Assembly: GCF_945915435.1 (NCBI RefSeq)
Contig: NZ_CAMEFG010000004.1
Span: 1 to 64,000 of the forward strand
Direction: 5' to 3'
DNA length: 64,000 nucleotides
Origin: an uncultured Paracoccus sp.
Lineage (GTDB): Bacteria; Pseudomonadota; Alphaproteobacteria; Rhodobacterales; Rhodobacteraceae
Made by a program: the position numbers and the translations under genes. Each line of letters opens with the position of its first letter. Positions within the stretch are counted from its first letter, which is position 1. The notes beneath the pieces were generated by a model, which worked only from the letters and a program-made list of their open reading frames with translations, had not been told where the DNA came from and searched no databases. Shown piece by piece: positions 29,071-42,091 of this stretch.

Positions 29071-29918
29071 GCGCGCCGATCATCCGCCAGCCCGGCGAAT
29101 TGCATGCCCTGACCGATGCATGGCTGGCGGCGGGGCAGGTCATCGGCGTGGTGCCGACGATGGGCGCGCTGCATGACGGGCATCTTGGCCTGGTGCGCAT
29201 GGCCCGCGAAAGCTGCGACCGGGTGATCGTGACGATCTTCGTCAACCCCCGCCAGTTCAACAACCCCGAGGACCTGGCCCGCTATCCCCGGACCGAGCAG
29301 GCGGACGCCGCGCTGCTGGCCCCCCTGGGCGTCGATGCGGTCTTCGTGCCGGATGGCGCGCTGATCTACCCGCCCGGCCATGCCACGAGCGTTTCCGTCA
29401 CCCGGATCACCGACGAACTGGAGGGCGCGCACCGGCCCGGCCATTTCGACGGCATGGCGACGGTGGTGACGCTGCTTCTGAACCTGACCCGCCCGCACCG
29501 CGCCTATTTCGGGGAAAAGGACTGGCAGCAGTTGCAGGTCGTCCGCCAGATGGTGCGCGACCTGCACATGCCGGTCGAGATCGTCGCCTGCCCGACCACC
29601 CGCGCGCCGGACGGGCTGGCGCTGTCCTCGCGCAACCAGCGGTTGACGGCGGCGGATCGCGAAAGGGCCGCGCTTCTGCCCCGGACGCTCTTCGACGCCG
29701 CCCGCAGGATCGAGGCGGGCGAGGATGCGGCCCCCGTGCTGGCGCAGGCCCGCGCCGCGCTGGCCGGGGCGGGTTTCGGCCCCGTCGATTATCTGGAACT
29801 GCGCGACGCCCGGACGCTGGCGCAGCCGCAGCCCGGCCAACCCGCCCGGCTGCTGGCCGCGGCCTGGCTTGGCGGGGTGCGGCTGATCGACAATATCGCC
29901 GCCACCCTGCCCGGATAG
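29067..29918 (+). CDS. panC: Pantothenate synthetase
   Basis: This 283-residue enzyme ligates pantoate and beta-alanine with ATP to give pantothenate. The HIGH-type motif is [12 protein letters not shown], the pantoate-binding region reads NPRQFN, and the KMSKS-like SSRNQRL is visible. The ATG at 29067 overlaps the panB stop. The gene ends convergently one base from the TRAP binding-protein gene. panD is not in this window. Confidence 0.97.
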   Translation: MSAPIIRQPGELHALTDAWLAAGQVIGVVPTMGALHDGHLGLVRMARESCDRVIVTIFVNPRQFNNPEDLARYPRTEQADAALLAPLGVDAVFVPDGALIYPPGHATSVSVTRITDELEGAHRPGHFDGMATVVTLLLNLTRPHRAYFGEKDWQQLQVVRQMVRDLHMPVEIVACPTTRAPDGLALSSRNQRLTAADRERAALLPRTLFDAARRIEAGEDAAPVLAQARAALAGAGFGPVDYLELRDARTLAQPQPGQPARLLAAAWLGGVRLIDNIAATLPG

Positions 29919-29919
29919 A

Positions 29920-30909
29920 TCAGTCGGCTTGCAGGGCGCGGGCCTCATCCTCAAGCTGGACCAGCAGGGGGGTGCGCTCGCGCCAAGTCTCATACCACTT
30001 TTCGACCGCATCGCCGAAGATCTCGGGACCGGGGCGGATGATCGGGGCACCTGCCTCGGTCAGGCGGGCGCGATAATCGGCGTCGATCTGCGGATAGGCG
30101 GCGCGGATATGGGCGGCTTCCTCGGCCACCAGCCGGGCGATCAGATCGCGGTCGGCAGGGTCCAGCGACTGCCACTTGCGGCCCGAGGCGACGGCGAACA
30201 TCGGAAAGATCATATGTTCGCTGTCCAGGATCACGGCGGAATAATCCTGGAAGCGGTTGTTCCACGTCCCTTCCAGATCAAGCTGCATCCCGTCGATCTG
30301 GCCGTTGGCATAGGCGTCGAACAGATCGGGCAGCGGCAAGGGCGTCGGCACCGCGCCGGCGGTGGACCAGAAGTCCAGTTCCTGCGCCAGCGGCACCGTG
30401 CGGATCTTGCGCCCGGCGACGGTCCCGCCGTCAGCCAGCGGACGCGACAGCAGCACGATACGCATTCCCGCCATGCCATAGCCCAGCCCATGCAGCCCCA
30501 GCGGCGCAAGGTTGTTTTCCAGAAGCGAGGCCGCCGTCGGCCCCTCCAGCAGACGCGCGGCGGTCTCGGCGTCGGGAACCAGGTAGGGCGCGACCAGGAT
30601 GCCGAAATCGGGGTCGCGGTTGGCCAGTTCGCCCACCGTCAGGAAGGCCATGTCCAGCGCGCCGGAACGTAACTGTTGCAGCATCTGCGCCTCATTCCCC
30701 AACTGCCCCGAGGGCATGACGGACAGCACCAGCCGCCCTTCGGTCTGCGCGTTCAGCCTTTCGGCCACGGCATGGGCCGAGATCGTCCATTGATGCGAGG
30801 GCGGCGTGATCATGCCGATACGCAGCACCTCGGCCCCGGCCATCTGGCCAAGCCCCCCGACCAGAAGGGCCATCGCGGCCAGTCCACGGCGAAGAACGGA
30901 AAACGACAT
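29920..30909 (-). CDS. TRAP transporter substrate-binding protein (DctP family)
   Basis: A 329-residue periplasmic binding protein with a signal peptide in residues 1-29 (VLRRGLAAMALLVGG, cleaved near AGA-EV). Family motifs include PPSHQWTI at the start of the mature domain, YGMAGMRI, and the GQIDGMQ region that contacts the ligand. It should deliver an organic acid-like ligand to the DctQM permease encoded just upstream. The ATG at 30909 was preferred to an upstream TTG. The ligand is unknown; linkage to iron uptake genes is unusual. Confidence 0.9.
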   Translation of the reverse strand: MSFSVLRRGLAAMALLVGGLGQMAGAEVLRIGMITPPSHQWTISAHAVAERLNAQTEGRLVLSVMPSGQLGNEAQMLQQLRSGALDMAFLTVGELANRDPDFGILVAPYLVPDAETAARLLEGPTAASLLENNLAPLGLHGLGYGMAGMRIVLLSRPLADGGTVAGRKIRTVPLAQELDFWSTAGAVPTPLPLPDLFDAYANGQIDGMQLDLEGTWNNRFQDYSAVILDSEHMIFPMFAVASGRKWQSLDPADRDLIARLVAEEAAHIRAAYPQIDADYRARLTEAGAPIIRPGPEIFGDAVEKWYETWRERTPLLVQLEDEARALQAD

Positions 30910-30921
30910 CTTAACCCCCAA

Positions 30922-32178
30922 TCAATTGGCATTCATTGCGGCGATGACCGACAGGCCCGCGACGACCGCCAGCACCGCCCCGAAAAACGGCATGAGCAGC
31001 CAGGACAGCCGCTCGGCCCGCACCCCGGTCAGCAGCGAGGCCGTGTATAGCCCCGCACCCACCGGCGGCGTCAGCAGCCCCAGCGCAAGGTTGACGCAAA
31101 GGATGATCCCGAAGGCGATCGGGTCGATCCCATAGGTTGCCGTCGCCACCGGCAGCAGCACCGGCGCGACCAGGATGATCGCCGGGATCGGCTCCAGCAC
31201 GGTGCCAAGGGCCAGCAACAGCAGGTTCAGCAGCAGCAGGAACATCAGGGGCGAATGCGCCCATTGCTGGATCAGCTCGGCGGTGGCGGCGGGCAGGTTG
31301 TCGAAGGTCGCGACCCAGCCCAGCACCTGCGCGGCGGCGACCAGATAGATCACCGCGCCCGAGGTGACCGCCGTGCGCACCAGCGCCACGCCAAGGTCGG
31401 GCAGACGCAATTCGCGGTAAACAAACCCGCCGATCAGCAGCGTGGCAAGGCCCGCGAAGGCGGCGGCCTCGGTCGGCGTGGCCAGCCCGCCGACGATGGT
31501 GCCGACAGCCAGCACCGGCACCGCGACGGCGGGCAGCGAATCGGCGATGGCGCGGGCGCGCGCCGCCGCGCCAAGGGGCGGGACCTTGGGCAGGTTGTGG
31601 CGCCAGCCCAGCCAGGCGATGACCAGCGTGAAGGCCAGCGCGATGGCCAGCCCCGGCAGGATGCCCGCGATGAACAGGTCCGCGACCGGCACCTGCGCCA
31701 CCGCCGCATAGACGATCAGGTTCATCGAGGGCGGGATGACCGGCGCCAGCAACCCGCCCGCCGCCGTGATCGTCGCGGCAAGGTCGCGCGGATAGCCGGC
31801 GCGCACCATCTCGGGGACCGCGAGGCGCGACATCACAGTCAACTGCCCCACGGTCGAGCCGATGACCGTCGCCACCATCAGGTTCGCCAGCAGGCTGACA
31901 TAGGCCATCCCCGCGCGCACCGGCACCATCAGCGCCGAGGCCAGCCCCAGCAGGCGGCGCCCGATCCCGCCCGCGTTCATCAACTCGCCCAGCAGGATGA
32001 ACAGCGGCAGCGCCAGCAGGCTGGAGCTTTCGATACCCGCGAAAAGCTGCTGCTGGAAGCCTTGCAGCAGCAGCCCGTGCCCGCCCACCGCAACCATGAC
32101 CAGCGCGGTCGCGATCAGCACGAAGGCGATGGGCACCCCAAGCGCCAGCAGCACGCAGCAAAAGGCCAGCGCGATCAT
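30922..32178 (-). CDS. TRAP transporter large permease (DctM family)
   Basis: A 418-residue inner-membrane protein with about 11-12 hydrophobic helices; it is the sodium-coupled translocating subunit. Conserved features include PIAFVLI at the N-terminus, GGLLAPVIPPSMNLIVY and the C-terminal GLLTPPVGAGLY. The start ATG at 32178 overlaps the DctQ stop (ATGA). It is followed after 12 bp by the binding-protein gene. Confidence 0.93.
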   Translation of the reverse strand: MIALAFCCVLLALGVPIAFVLIATALVMVAVGGHGLLLQGFQQQLFAGIESSSLLALPLFILLGELMNAGGIGRRLLGLASALMVPVRAGMAYVSLLANLMVATVIGSTVGQLTVMSRLAVPEMVRAGYPRDLAATITAAGGLLAPVIPPSMNLIVYAAVAQVPVADLFIAGILPGLAIALAFTLVIAWLGWRHNLPKVPPLGAAARARAIADSLPAVAVPVLAVGTIVGGLATPTEAAAFAGLATLLIGGFVYRELRLPDLGVALVRTAVTSGAVIYLVAAAQVLGWVATFDNLPAATAELIQQWAHSPLMFLLLLNLLLLALGTVLEPIPAIILVAPVLLPVATATYGIDPIAFGIILCVNLALGLLTPPVGAGLYTASLLTGVRAERLSWLLMPFFGAVLAVVAGLSVIAAMNAN

Positions 32179-32759
32179 GCGGGCACCTCGGACCGGGGCG
32201 GGATGCGACCCGCGATGTCGTCGGCCAGCACCGCCAGCGCATGGACCACCGCCACGGCCAGCGAAACCGGGACGATCAGCCAGAACCAGACCTTGCGCAG
32301 GTGCATGGTCAGCATCGGCTCGGACCAGGTGAAGTTGAAACTGGCCTGGGCATAGCTGCGCGCATCGCCCGCGCGCCACAGCCCCACCGGGTCGAACCAC
32401 AGCCAGCACAGCCACGCCATGACCAGCAGGAAGCACAGCACCAGCAGGTCGCACAGCACCGCCAGCCGCTGCCGTCCCTTCGGCGACAGCCGGTCGGGCA
32501 ACAGGCCGATGGCCATGTGCTGGCGCGTCGCGATGCAGACCGAGCCGCCGATGAAAGCCAGCCAGACCATCAGATGCACCGCCATTTCCTCGGCCCACAG
32601 CAGCGGCTGGCCGTAATGGCGCAGCACCGCATTGGCGGGGATCAGCGCGAAGATGACCGCCGCCAGCGCCGCGCCCAGCAACAGCTCGGCCCGCAGCAGG
32701 TGGCGGCTGATCGCGCCAAGCACGCCATGCGGCGGGGTGTCGGGCAGAAGGTCCTTCAT
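32175..32759 (-). CDS. TRAP transporter small permease (DctQ family)
   Basis: This 194-residue membrane protein has four hydrophobic helices and the DctQ-typical WAEEMAVHLMVWLAFIGG segment. It stabilises the large permease. Its ATG at 32759 overlaps the stop of the iron ABC ATPase gene (ATGA), and its own stop overlaps the dctM start. The TRAP genes are therefore translationally continuous with the siderophore ABC operon. Confidence 0.92.
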   Translation of the reverse strand: MKDLLPDTPPHGVLGAISRHLLRAELLLGAALAAVIFALIPANAVLRHYGQPLLWAEEMAVHLMVWLAFIGGSVCIATRQHMAIGLLPDRLSPKGRQRLAVLCDLLVLCFLLVMAWLCWLWFDPVGLWRAGDARSYAQASFNFTWSEPMLTMHLRKVWFWLIVPVSLAVAVVHALAVLADDIAGRIPPRSEVPA

Positions 32760-33529
32760 CACGCGCGCTCGGCGTCGATCATCACGGTCAGCCGCCCCAT
32801 CGAACAACGCTCGACCCGCGCCTCGACGCCGTAGACCTGCGCCAGCATGGCCGGGGTCAGCACCTGCTCGGGGGCGCCCGAAGCGTGAAGGCGGCCATGT
32901 TCCAGCACCACGATCCGGTCGGCCCAGCGCGCGGCAAGGCCAAGGTCGTGCAGCACGGCGATGACGACGCGGCCCTCGGCGGCAAGGCGGCGCAATTCGG
33001 CCAGCAGGCGCACCTGCCGGGCCAGATCCAGCGCGCTGGTCGGCTCGTCCAGCAGCAGCAGGCGGGGATCGCGGACGATGGCCTGCGCAAGGCTGACCAT
33101 CTGGCGCTGGCCACCGGAAAGCTGTTCAAGCCGCTCAAGCGCCAGATCGGCGATACCCAGCCGCTCCAGCACCGCCATGACGCGCGATTCCGCGTCGTGG
33201 ATGCCCAGTTGCCCCCCCGCGCGCAACGCCGCGATCACGCTTTCCAGCACGATCAGCGTCGAGGCCGAGGGCAGCGTCTGCGGCATGAAGCCCACCACCT
33301 TGGCACGGCGGTTGGCGGGCAGCCGCGCCAGATCCTCGTCCCCCAGCGCGATCCGGCCCTGATAGGGGGCAAGCTGGGCGATGGCGCGCAGCAGGGTCGA
33401 TTTGCCCGCCGCGTTCGGCCCGGCCAGCACGGTGACCTCGCCTGCGTGCAGTTCGGGCAGGCTCAGCCCCTCGATCACCCGGCGGGCGCCGTAGCGGACG
33501 TTGACGTCCTGAACGCTCAGCCCGCTCAT
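32759..33529 (-). CDS. Iron-siderophore/heme/cobalamin-type ABC transporter ATP-binding protein
   Basis: A 256-residue FecE/FhuC/BtuD-like ATPase. Walker A is GPNAAGKST, the signature LSGGQRQM, Walker B RLLLLDEP, and the switch His is in VLHDLGLAA. It powers import through the FecCD permease encoded upstream, whose stop overlaps this start. The gene overlaps dctQ at its 3' end. Confidence 0.93.
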   Translation of the reverse strand: MSGLSVQDVNVRYGARRVIEGLSLPELHAGEVTVLAGPNAAGKSTLLRAIAQLAPYQGRIALGDEDLARLPANRRAKVVGFMPQTLPSASTLIVLESVIAALRAGGQLGIHDAESRVMAVLERLGIADLALERLEQLSGGQRQMVSLAQAIVRDPRLLLLDEPTSALDLARQVRLLAELRRLAAEGRVVIAVLHDLGLAARWADRIVVLEHGRLHASGAPEQVLTPAMLAQVYGVEARVERCSMGRLTVMIDAERA

Positions 33530-34566
33530 CTGCGCGCGCCCCCGCGGAAGATCAGCGAAAAGAAGATCGGCAACCCGATCAGCGAGGTCACCAGCCCGAT
33601 CGGCAGCAGCACGCCCGGCACCACCACCTTGGCCAGCGTCGAGGCCAGCGACATGATCAGCGCCCCCGTCAGCAGGCTGGTGGGCAGGAAGAAGCGATGA
33701 TCCTCGCCCACCAGCATCCGTGCGATATGGGGACCGGCAAGGCCGACAAAGCCGATGACGCCGACCAGCGACACGGCACTGGCCGACAACAGGCTGACGC
33801 GCAGCAGCGTCCAGCGGCGCAGCGATTCGACATTCACGCCGAAGCTGCGCGCCTGGTCGGCGCCCATGCGCAGCGCGGTCAACTGCCAGGCGGCGCGCAG
33901 CGAAAAGGGCGCGGTCACGAGCAGCACCACGGCCAGCACCCCCACGCTGCGCCATTCGGCGGCGGCAAGGCTGCCCATCGTCCAGAACACCAGTTGCTGC
34001 AAGGCATCGGGCGAGGCGATGAATTGCAAAAGCGACAGCAGCGAGGCGGCGGCGAAGCTCAGCGCGATGCCGAACAGGATCAGCACCTCGGGACCGCCGC
34101 CGCGCAGGCGGCCAAGCAGTTGCAGCAGCCCCAGCGCGCCAAGGGCGAAGACGAAGGCATTGGCCGACACGCTCCAGACGGCGGGCAGGAAGGGAACGGT
34201 CAGGCCCAGCACGATGGCCGTCGCCGCCCCCAGCGCCGCGGCGGCGGACACGCCAAGGGTGAAAGGCTCGGCCAGCGGGTTTTCCAGCACGGTCTGCATC
34301 TCGGCCCCCGCAAGGGCCAGCGCGGCGCCCACCAGCAGGGCAAGGGCGGCGACGGGCAGGCGCACCTCCCACACGATGATGGCGGTGCCGCGCGGCACGT
34401 CGGTCCCGCCCGTCAGCGCGGCGATGGTATCGCCCAGCGGCAGCCCGGCGGGACCTGTCATCAGGTCCAGCAACACGGCCAGCGCGGCCATGACGGCCAT
34501 CACCACGACCAGCGCGGCGCGGCGGCGGTTTTGCCGGTGATAACGATCGAGCAGGGCTTGCGTCAT
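33526..34566 (-). CDS. FecCD-family iron ABC transporter permease
   Basis: A 346-residue inner-membrane protein with about nine to ten hydrophobic segments. Family motifs are LALAGAEMQTVLENPLAEPF near residue 90, VGVIGFVGLAGPHIARMLVG, and the C-terminal IPIG-equivalent LPIGLVTSLIGLPIFF. There is only one permease gene, so the channel should be a homodimer as in BtuC or the heme transporters. It sits two bases from the substrate-binding protein gene. Confidence 0.93.
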   Translation of the reverse strand: MTQALLDRYHRQNRRRAALVVVMAVMAALAVLLDLMTGPAGLPLGDTIAALTGGTDVPRGTAIIVWEVRLPVAALALLVGAALALAGAEMQTVLENPLAEPFTLGVSAAAALGAATAIVLGLTVPFLPAVWSVSANAFVFALGALGLLQLLGRLRGGGPEVLILFGIALSFAAASLLSLLQFIASPDALQQLVFWTMGSLAAAEWRSVGVLAVVLLVTAPFSLRAAWQLTALRMGADQARSFGVNVESLRRWTLLRVSLLSASAVSLVGVIGFVGLAGPHIARMLVGEDHRFFLPTSLLTGALIMSLASTLAKVVVPGVLLPIGLVTSLIGLPIFFSLIFRGGARR

Positions 34567-34568
34567 GG

Positions 34569-35669
34569 CTACCGCCCTGGCCGGACCCACCAGGTGCCGG
34601 GCACCTCGACGGGGGAAAAGCGTTCCTGCAATTCGGCCTGGGTGGCGTCGGGGTCCAGGTCGGCGAACAGTTCGGGGTGGAAGCTCTGGACCAGGAACTC
34701 GATCAGCGAGATATGGATGGGCGAATCGTTGAACATCTGCCAGACGCCCGCCGCGCGCCCTTCCTCGACCGCGCGCAGGCTGGAAATGCCCCGCCCCGCC
34801 AGCAGCGCGGCAAAGCTGTCCTGGGTGGTCTCGGCCTCGACCCCCGAACCCAGCACCAGCCCGCCCCGCGCCGCCATATGCGTGCCGCCGGTGGCGATAT
34901 AGACGTCGGGATCGGCGCCCAGCAGGTATTCCAGGCTGACGTTGCCAACGATGCCCTGCACCGCCTCGGCCCCGATATTCTCGCCCCCCGCCGCGCGGAT
35001 GAAGTCGTTGAACACCCCCGTCCCCGCCGTCGAGCAGCAGCCCTGCGGCGCGGCATGGACGTGGAAGAAGACGCGCGGCCGGGTGATCGCAGGATCGGCC
35101 AGCCGGTTCGAGATACGGTTCAGGCGGGTCTCGTAGAACTCGATGAATTCCTCGGCGCGCGCCTCGGCCCCGGTCAGGGTGCCCAGGATGCGCAGGCTGG
35201 GCATCGAGTTGGTCAGGGGATGGGAATAGAAATCAACATAGACGACGGGAATGCCTGCCTGCTCGATCCTCTGGCGCGAAACCTCGGCCCCCGGATCGCC
35301 AAGGTCGATGGGCGTCAGCACCACCAGGTCGGGTTCCAGCGCAATGATTGCCTCGACCGACAGGTCGCGATTGCCCGATCCGACGGGCCGGATCGCGTCG
35401 ATCTGCGGAAAGCGCGCGCGATAGGCGGCCAGCGTCGGTTCGTCCAGACCGCGCGCCATGCGCCAGCCCGCGACCAGCGACACCGGGTCGTCATGGATCA
35501 GGCCAAGGACCGCAAGATGGCGCGCCTCGGCCAGCACGACACGCTCGGCGGGCCGCTCAAGCACCACCTGCCGCCCGGCGATGTCGGTGACCGCCACCTC
35601 GGCCCGCGCGGGCAGCGCAAGGGCAAGGGCGGCAAGCATCGCGGACAGGGCAAGGCGGAAGGGGGTCAT
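34569..35669 (-). CDS. Iron-complex ABC transporter substrate-binding protein
   Basis: This 366-residue periplasmic binding protein of the FepB/BtuF class has a signal peptide in residues 1-22 (LALSAMLAALALALPARA). The first mature strand motif is VTDIAGRQVVLERPAERVV. The segment GCCSTAGTG has two adjacent cysteines, not usual in FepB. The neighbours (NRPS, DHB ligase, esterase) suggest a catechol ferri-siderophore, but no ligand residues were identified. A GC-rich hairpin separates it from the upstream beta-propeller gene. Confidence 0.88.
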   Translation of the reverse strand: MTPFRLALSAMLAALALALPARAEVAVTDIAGRQVVLERPAERVVLAEARHLAVLGLIHDDPVSLVAGWRMARGLDEPTLAAYRARFPQIDAIRPVGSGNRDLSVEAIIALEPDLVVLTPIDLGDPGAEVSRQRIEQAGIPVVYVDFYSHPLTNSMPSLRILGTLTGAEARAEEFIEFYETRLNRISNRLADPAITRPRVFFHVHAAPQGCCSTAGTGVFNDFIRAAGGENIGAEAVQGIVGNVSLEYLLGADPDVYIATGGTHMAARGGLVLGSGVEAETTQDSFAALLAGRGISSLRAVEEGRAAGVWQMFNDSPIHISLIEFLVQSFHPELFADLDPDATQAELQERFSPVEVPGTWWVRPGR

Positions 35670-35697
35670 CGGCGGTTTTCCATGTCGTGAACGGCAA

Positions 35698-35720
35698 CCG
35701 GGGGGCGTGCTGCCCCCCGG
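35698..35720 (-). terminator. Strong hairpin between the beta-propeller gene and the iron ABC operon
   Basis: A perfect 9-bp stem CCGGGGGGC/GCCCCCCGG with a 5-nt loop lies 19 bp after the stop of the beta-propeller gene and 28 bp before the binding-protein start. There is no T-run in the direction of transcription. It may act as a partial terminator or an mRNA-stabilising element that changes the ratio of the two genes. Confidence 0.55.
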
Positions 35721-35739
35721 CGCCCGGTTTCGGGGTCGC

Positions 35740-37146
35740 TTATTCGGCGACGGGACGAACGCGCGAAATGCGGTCGCCCGCCGGATCGTCCGCGCCTTGC
35801 GACTTGTTGATGACATATGCGGTGCCGTCGTCCAGCACACGCACCTGGTTGGGGTAGCTGCCGCCGTCCAGGTTGGCGACGATCTCGCCTTCGGGATTGA
35901 CCACCGTGATCGTGCCCGAGCCGCGGACGGTGACATAGGCCAGCCGCTGGTTCGGATCGAAGCTGACGCTCAGCGGGTTGGCGCCGACCCCGACATCATG
36001 CAGGATCTCGCCGGTTTCTTCCTTGACGATCAGCAGGTTGTCGCTGCCCTGGCCGACGACGAAAATCAGCCCTTCCTGGCGGTCATAGGCGGCATCCGAA
36101 CCGGCCGTCAGGTTCTTCAGCGCCAGGACGCGGACCTCGCCGCTGTTCAGATCGACCACGGCCACCTCGGGGGTGCTGATGCTGGCCACGAACAGCTTGC
36201 CCGCTTCCTCGTCCATCTGGACGCTGCGGGCGCCGAACGTCTCGCGGCGGATGGTCGAGGTGATCTCGATCGGGTCGAGCGGTTCCAGCGTGGCGGTGTC
36301 GAACACCGCGAGATGAGGCTCGAAGCTGGTGCTGAAATAGGCGCGGCCGCGGGTTTCGTCCACCACCACGTCGCGCGGGTGGGCGACCGAACCGGCGTCG
36401 AACTGCTTGACCAGCGACAGGTCGTCCTGCTTGTAGACGGCGGCGCTGTCCTGGCGGGTCACGCTGACCCAGACATTGCCGTTCGTATCGTCGACATCGA
36501 CGCCGTAGACGGCAAAGACGCCGCCATCGCTGCCGTCGGGACGGGCCGGCGCCGCGTCCGGCGTGACCGAGGCCACGACCTCAAGCGTTTCGGGATCCAG
36601 CTTGCTGATCGACGATTCCGCGACCGGCGGACGACCGACGGCGGCGGTGACGAAGAGCGCGTCCGATTTCGGGCTGTAGGCGACCTGATACAGCCCGCGC
36701 GTCACCGGCTTGCTTTCGACGGTGAACAGATCCTCGCCCGAAAGCGGGACCTGGGGCGAGACCTTCAGCTCGACCACGGTTGCGGCGGCAGGGTTCTCGG
36801 CGATGGCGACGACGGGTTGCAGGCCGACGGCGGCCTCTTCGTCAACGGTCAGTTCGAAGCTGACCTCGCCCTCGTCGTTCACGGTCCGCGGGCCGTCGGC
36901 GTTCAGCACCGTGGTGCCGCGCATCAGCGTGATCTCTTGCCCCGGAATCAGCCCGCGCCCCGAGATCGTCGCCGTGCTGCCCGGATAGATCGCGGCGCCT
37001 TCCGACGGGGCCGCGCGCAGGGCGCCCGCGAAATCCTCGGCAACGGGGGTGAATACGCTTTGCGCGAAGGCGGGGGCCGCAAGGGACAGTGCCAGCGCAG
37101 AGGCTCCGATCAGGCTGCGGATCGGAAAGCGAAGATTTCCCTTCAT
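35740..37146 (-). CDS. Secreted YncE-like beta-propeller protein
   Basis: A 468-residue exported protein with a signal peptide (residues 1-28, ending APAFA-QS). An Ig-like segment follows (residues 30-130, with IYPGSTATISGRGLIPGQ). The rest is a seven-bladed YVTN/YncE-type beta propeller with repeated units such as VDVDDTNGNVWVSV and FDPNQRLAYVTV. YncE relatives are often iron-regulated periplasmic proteins; the role is not known. It is first in the iron-uptake gene order on this strand. ATG at 37146 is preferred because AGGAGA lies at better spacing than for the ATG one codon earlier. Confidence 0.8.
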   Translation of the reverse strand: MKGNLRFPIRSLIGASALALSLAAPAFAQSVFTPVAEDFAGALRAAPSEGAAIYPGSTATISGRGLIPGQEITLMRGTTVLNADGPRTVNDEGEVSFELTVDEEAAVGLQPVVAIAENPAAATVVELKVSPQVPLSGEDLFTVESKPVTRGLYQVAYSPKSDALFVTAAVGRPPVAESSISKLDPETLEVVASVTPDAAPARPDGSDGGVFAVYGVDVDDTNGNVWVSVTRQDSAAVYKQDDLSLVKQFDAGSVAHPRDVVVDETRGRAYFSTSFEPHLAVFDTATLEPLDPIEITSTIRRETFGARSVQMDEEAGKLFVASISTPEVAVVDLNSGEVRVLALKNLTAGSDAAYDRQEGLIFVVGQGSDNLLIVKEETGEILHDVGVGANPLSVSFDPNQRLAYVTVRGSGTITVVNPEGEIVANLDGGSYPNQVRVLDDGTAYVINKSQGADDPAGDRISRVRPVAE

Positions 37147-37221
37147 CATGTTCTCCTGAATGATTGATGATGGATTGCAGGCTTGACCGGATGTTACGGA
37201 CTGGCTTCGATGCCACGCAGC

Positions 37222-37260
37222 AGTATATTCCCGACAGGGATTGTCAACCATTCCCTGCCC
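37222..37260 (-). promoter_or_regulatory. Candidate promoter/operator of the beta-propeller and iron ABC operon
   Basis: On the minus strand a perfect -35 (TTGACA, 37242-37247) is followed by TATACT (37222-37227). The spacing is 14 bp, shorter than optimal. The spacer is an imperfect inverted repeat AATCCCTGTCGGGAAT, and GGGAATGG lies just upstream. An iron-responsive repressor site here is plausible, but the motif was not matched to Fur, Irr or RirA. Confidence 0.4.
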
Positions 37261-37287
37261 TTAAAAGCGCCGAAGGAAGTTCAAAAG

Positions 37288-38136
37288 ATGTCGCAAACCG
37301 GAAAAGTCGGTCCCGATCACGCGCGCAAGCCCGCCAGCCTGCGCATTTTCGACGCCGGGGTCGAAACGCATGAGTTGTCGCAAAGGACCGTGGACTGCGG
37401 GCCGGGGCACCGGATCTTTCTGGCGGTGCCGCGCGGGCAAGCCCCGGCGGGCGGCTGGCCGATCCTTTACCTGCTGGACGGAAACGCGGCCTTCGACTTC
37501 CTGACGCCGCAGCATCTGGCCGCCGCGCCGGGGCTGGTGCTGGCGGGGATCGGCTATGACACCGACCGGCAATTCGCCCGTGAAAGGCGGACGCTGGATT
37601 TCACCGCGCCCGACGGTCCGGGCGACGGCATCCGCCCCGACCCGGTGCATCCGGGGCGGATGGCCGGGGGGGCGGCGCAGTTCCTGGACCGCCTGACCGG
37701 CCCGCTGCGGCAAGCGGCCGAGCAAGGCCTGCACATCGCCCCCGCGCGCCGCACGCTCTGGGGCCATTCCTTCGGCGGGCTGTTCGCGCTTTACGCCCTG
37801 CTGACCCGGCCCGGCAGCTTCGCGCGTTTCGCGGCGATCAGCCCCTCGATCTGGTGGGACGAGCCGCTGATCCGCCGCATCGCCGGGGCGGCTGACATTC
37901 CCCAGCCGCAGCCGCCTCTGCTGGTGGCGCTTGGCGACCGCGAGAAACGCTCGGGCAGCGACGGGCCGCCGCCGGATGCGCCCTCGCCCACGACGATGGC
38001 CTTTCTGCGCGACCTGCGCGAGCGGCCCGGCCTTGCGCCGCGCATCCACGTCCTGCCGGGGCTGATCCATATCGAGACGATCGCCGGTTCCCTGCCGCTG
38101 GTCCTGCCTTTCGCCAGCGCATCAACGCAATCTTAA
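37288..38136 (+). CDS. Alpha/beta hydrolase esterase, siderophore (IroE/Fes-like) esterase candidate
   Basis: This 282-residue protein resembles the PF00756 esterase group that includes IroE, BesA and Fes. It shows WPILYLLDGNAAF, an oxyanion/Ser elbow GHSFGG (LWGHSFGGLFALYAL), the ISPSIWW signature seen in trilactone hydrolases, and a late catalytic His. No signal peptide is visible, so it should act in the cytoplasm, releasing iron by cleaving ester-linked serine catecholates. GAAGGA lies upstream of the ATG. It is convergent with the NRPS gene and divergent from the propeller gene. Confidence 0.8.
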   Translation: MSQTGKVGPDHARKPASLRIFDAGVETHELSQRTVDCGPGHRIFLAVPRGQAPAGGWPILYLLDGNAAFDFLTPQHLAAAPGLVLAGIGYDTDRQFARERRTLDFTAPDGPGDGIRPDPVHPGRMAGGAAQFLDRLTGPLRQAAEQGLHIAPARRTLWGHSFGGLFALYALLTRPGSFARFAAISPSIWWDEPLIRRIAGAADIPQPQPPLLVALGDREKRSGSDGPPPDAPSPTTMAFLRDLRERPGLAPRIHVLPGLIHIETIAGSLPLVLPFASASTQS

Positions 38137-38211
38137 TCCCCTTGGTGTTTCCTGATCCCAGGGAAAGGGAATTGGGATGCGAATCATGGGACATTCACGG
38201 ATGGCAGGCGG

Positions 38212-42090
<3,879 letters not shown>

Positions 42091-42091
42091 C

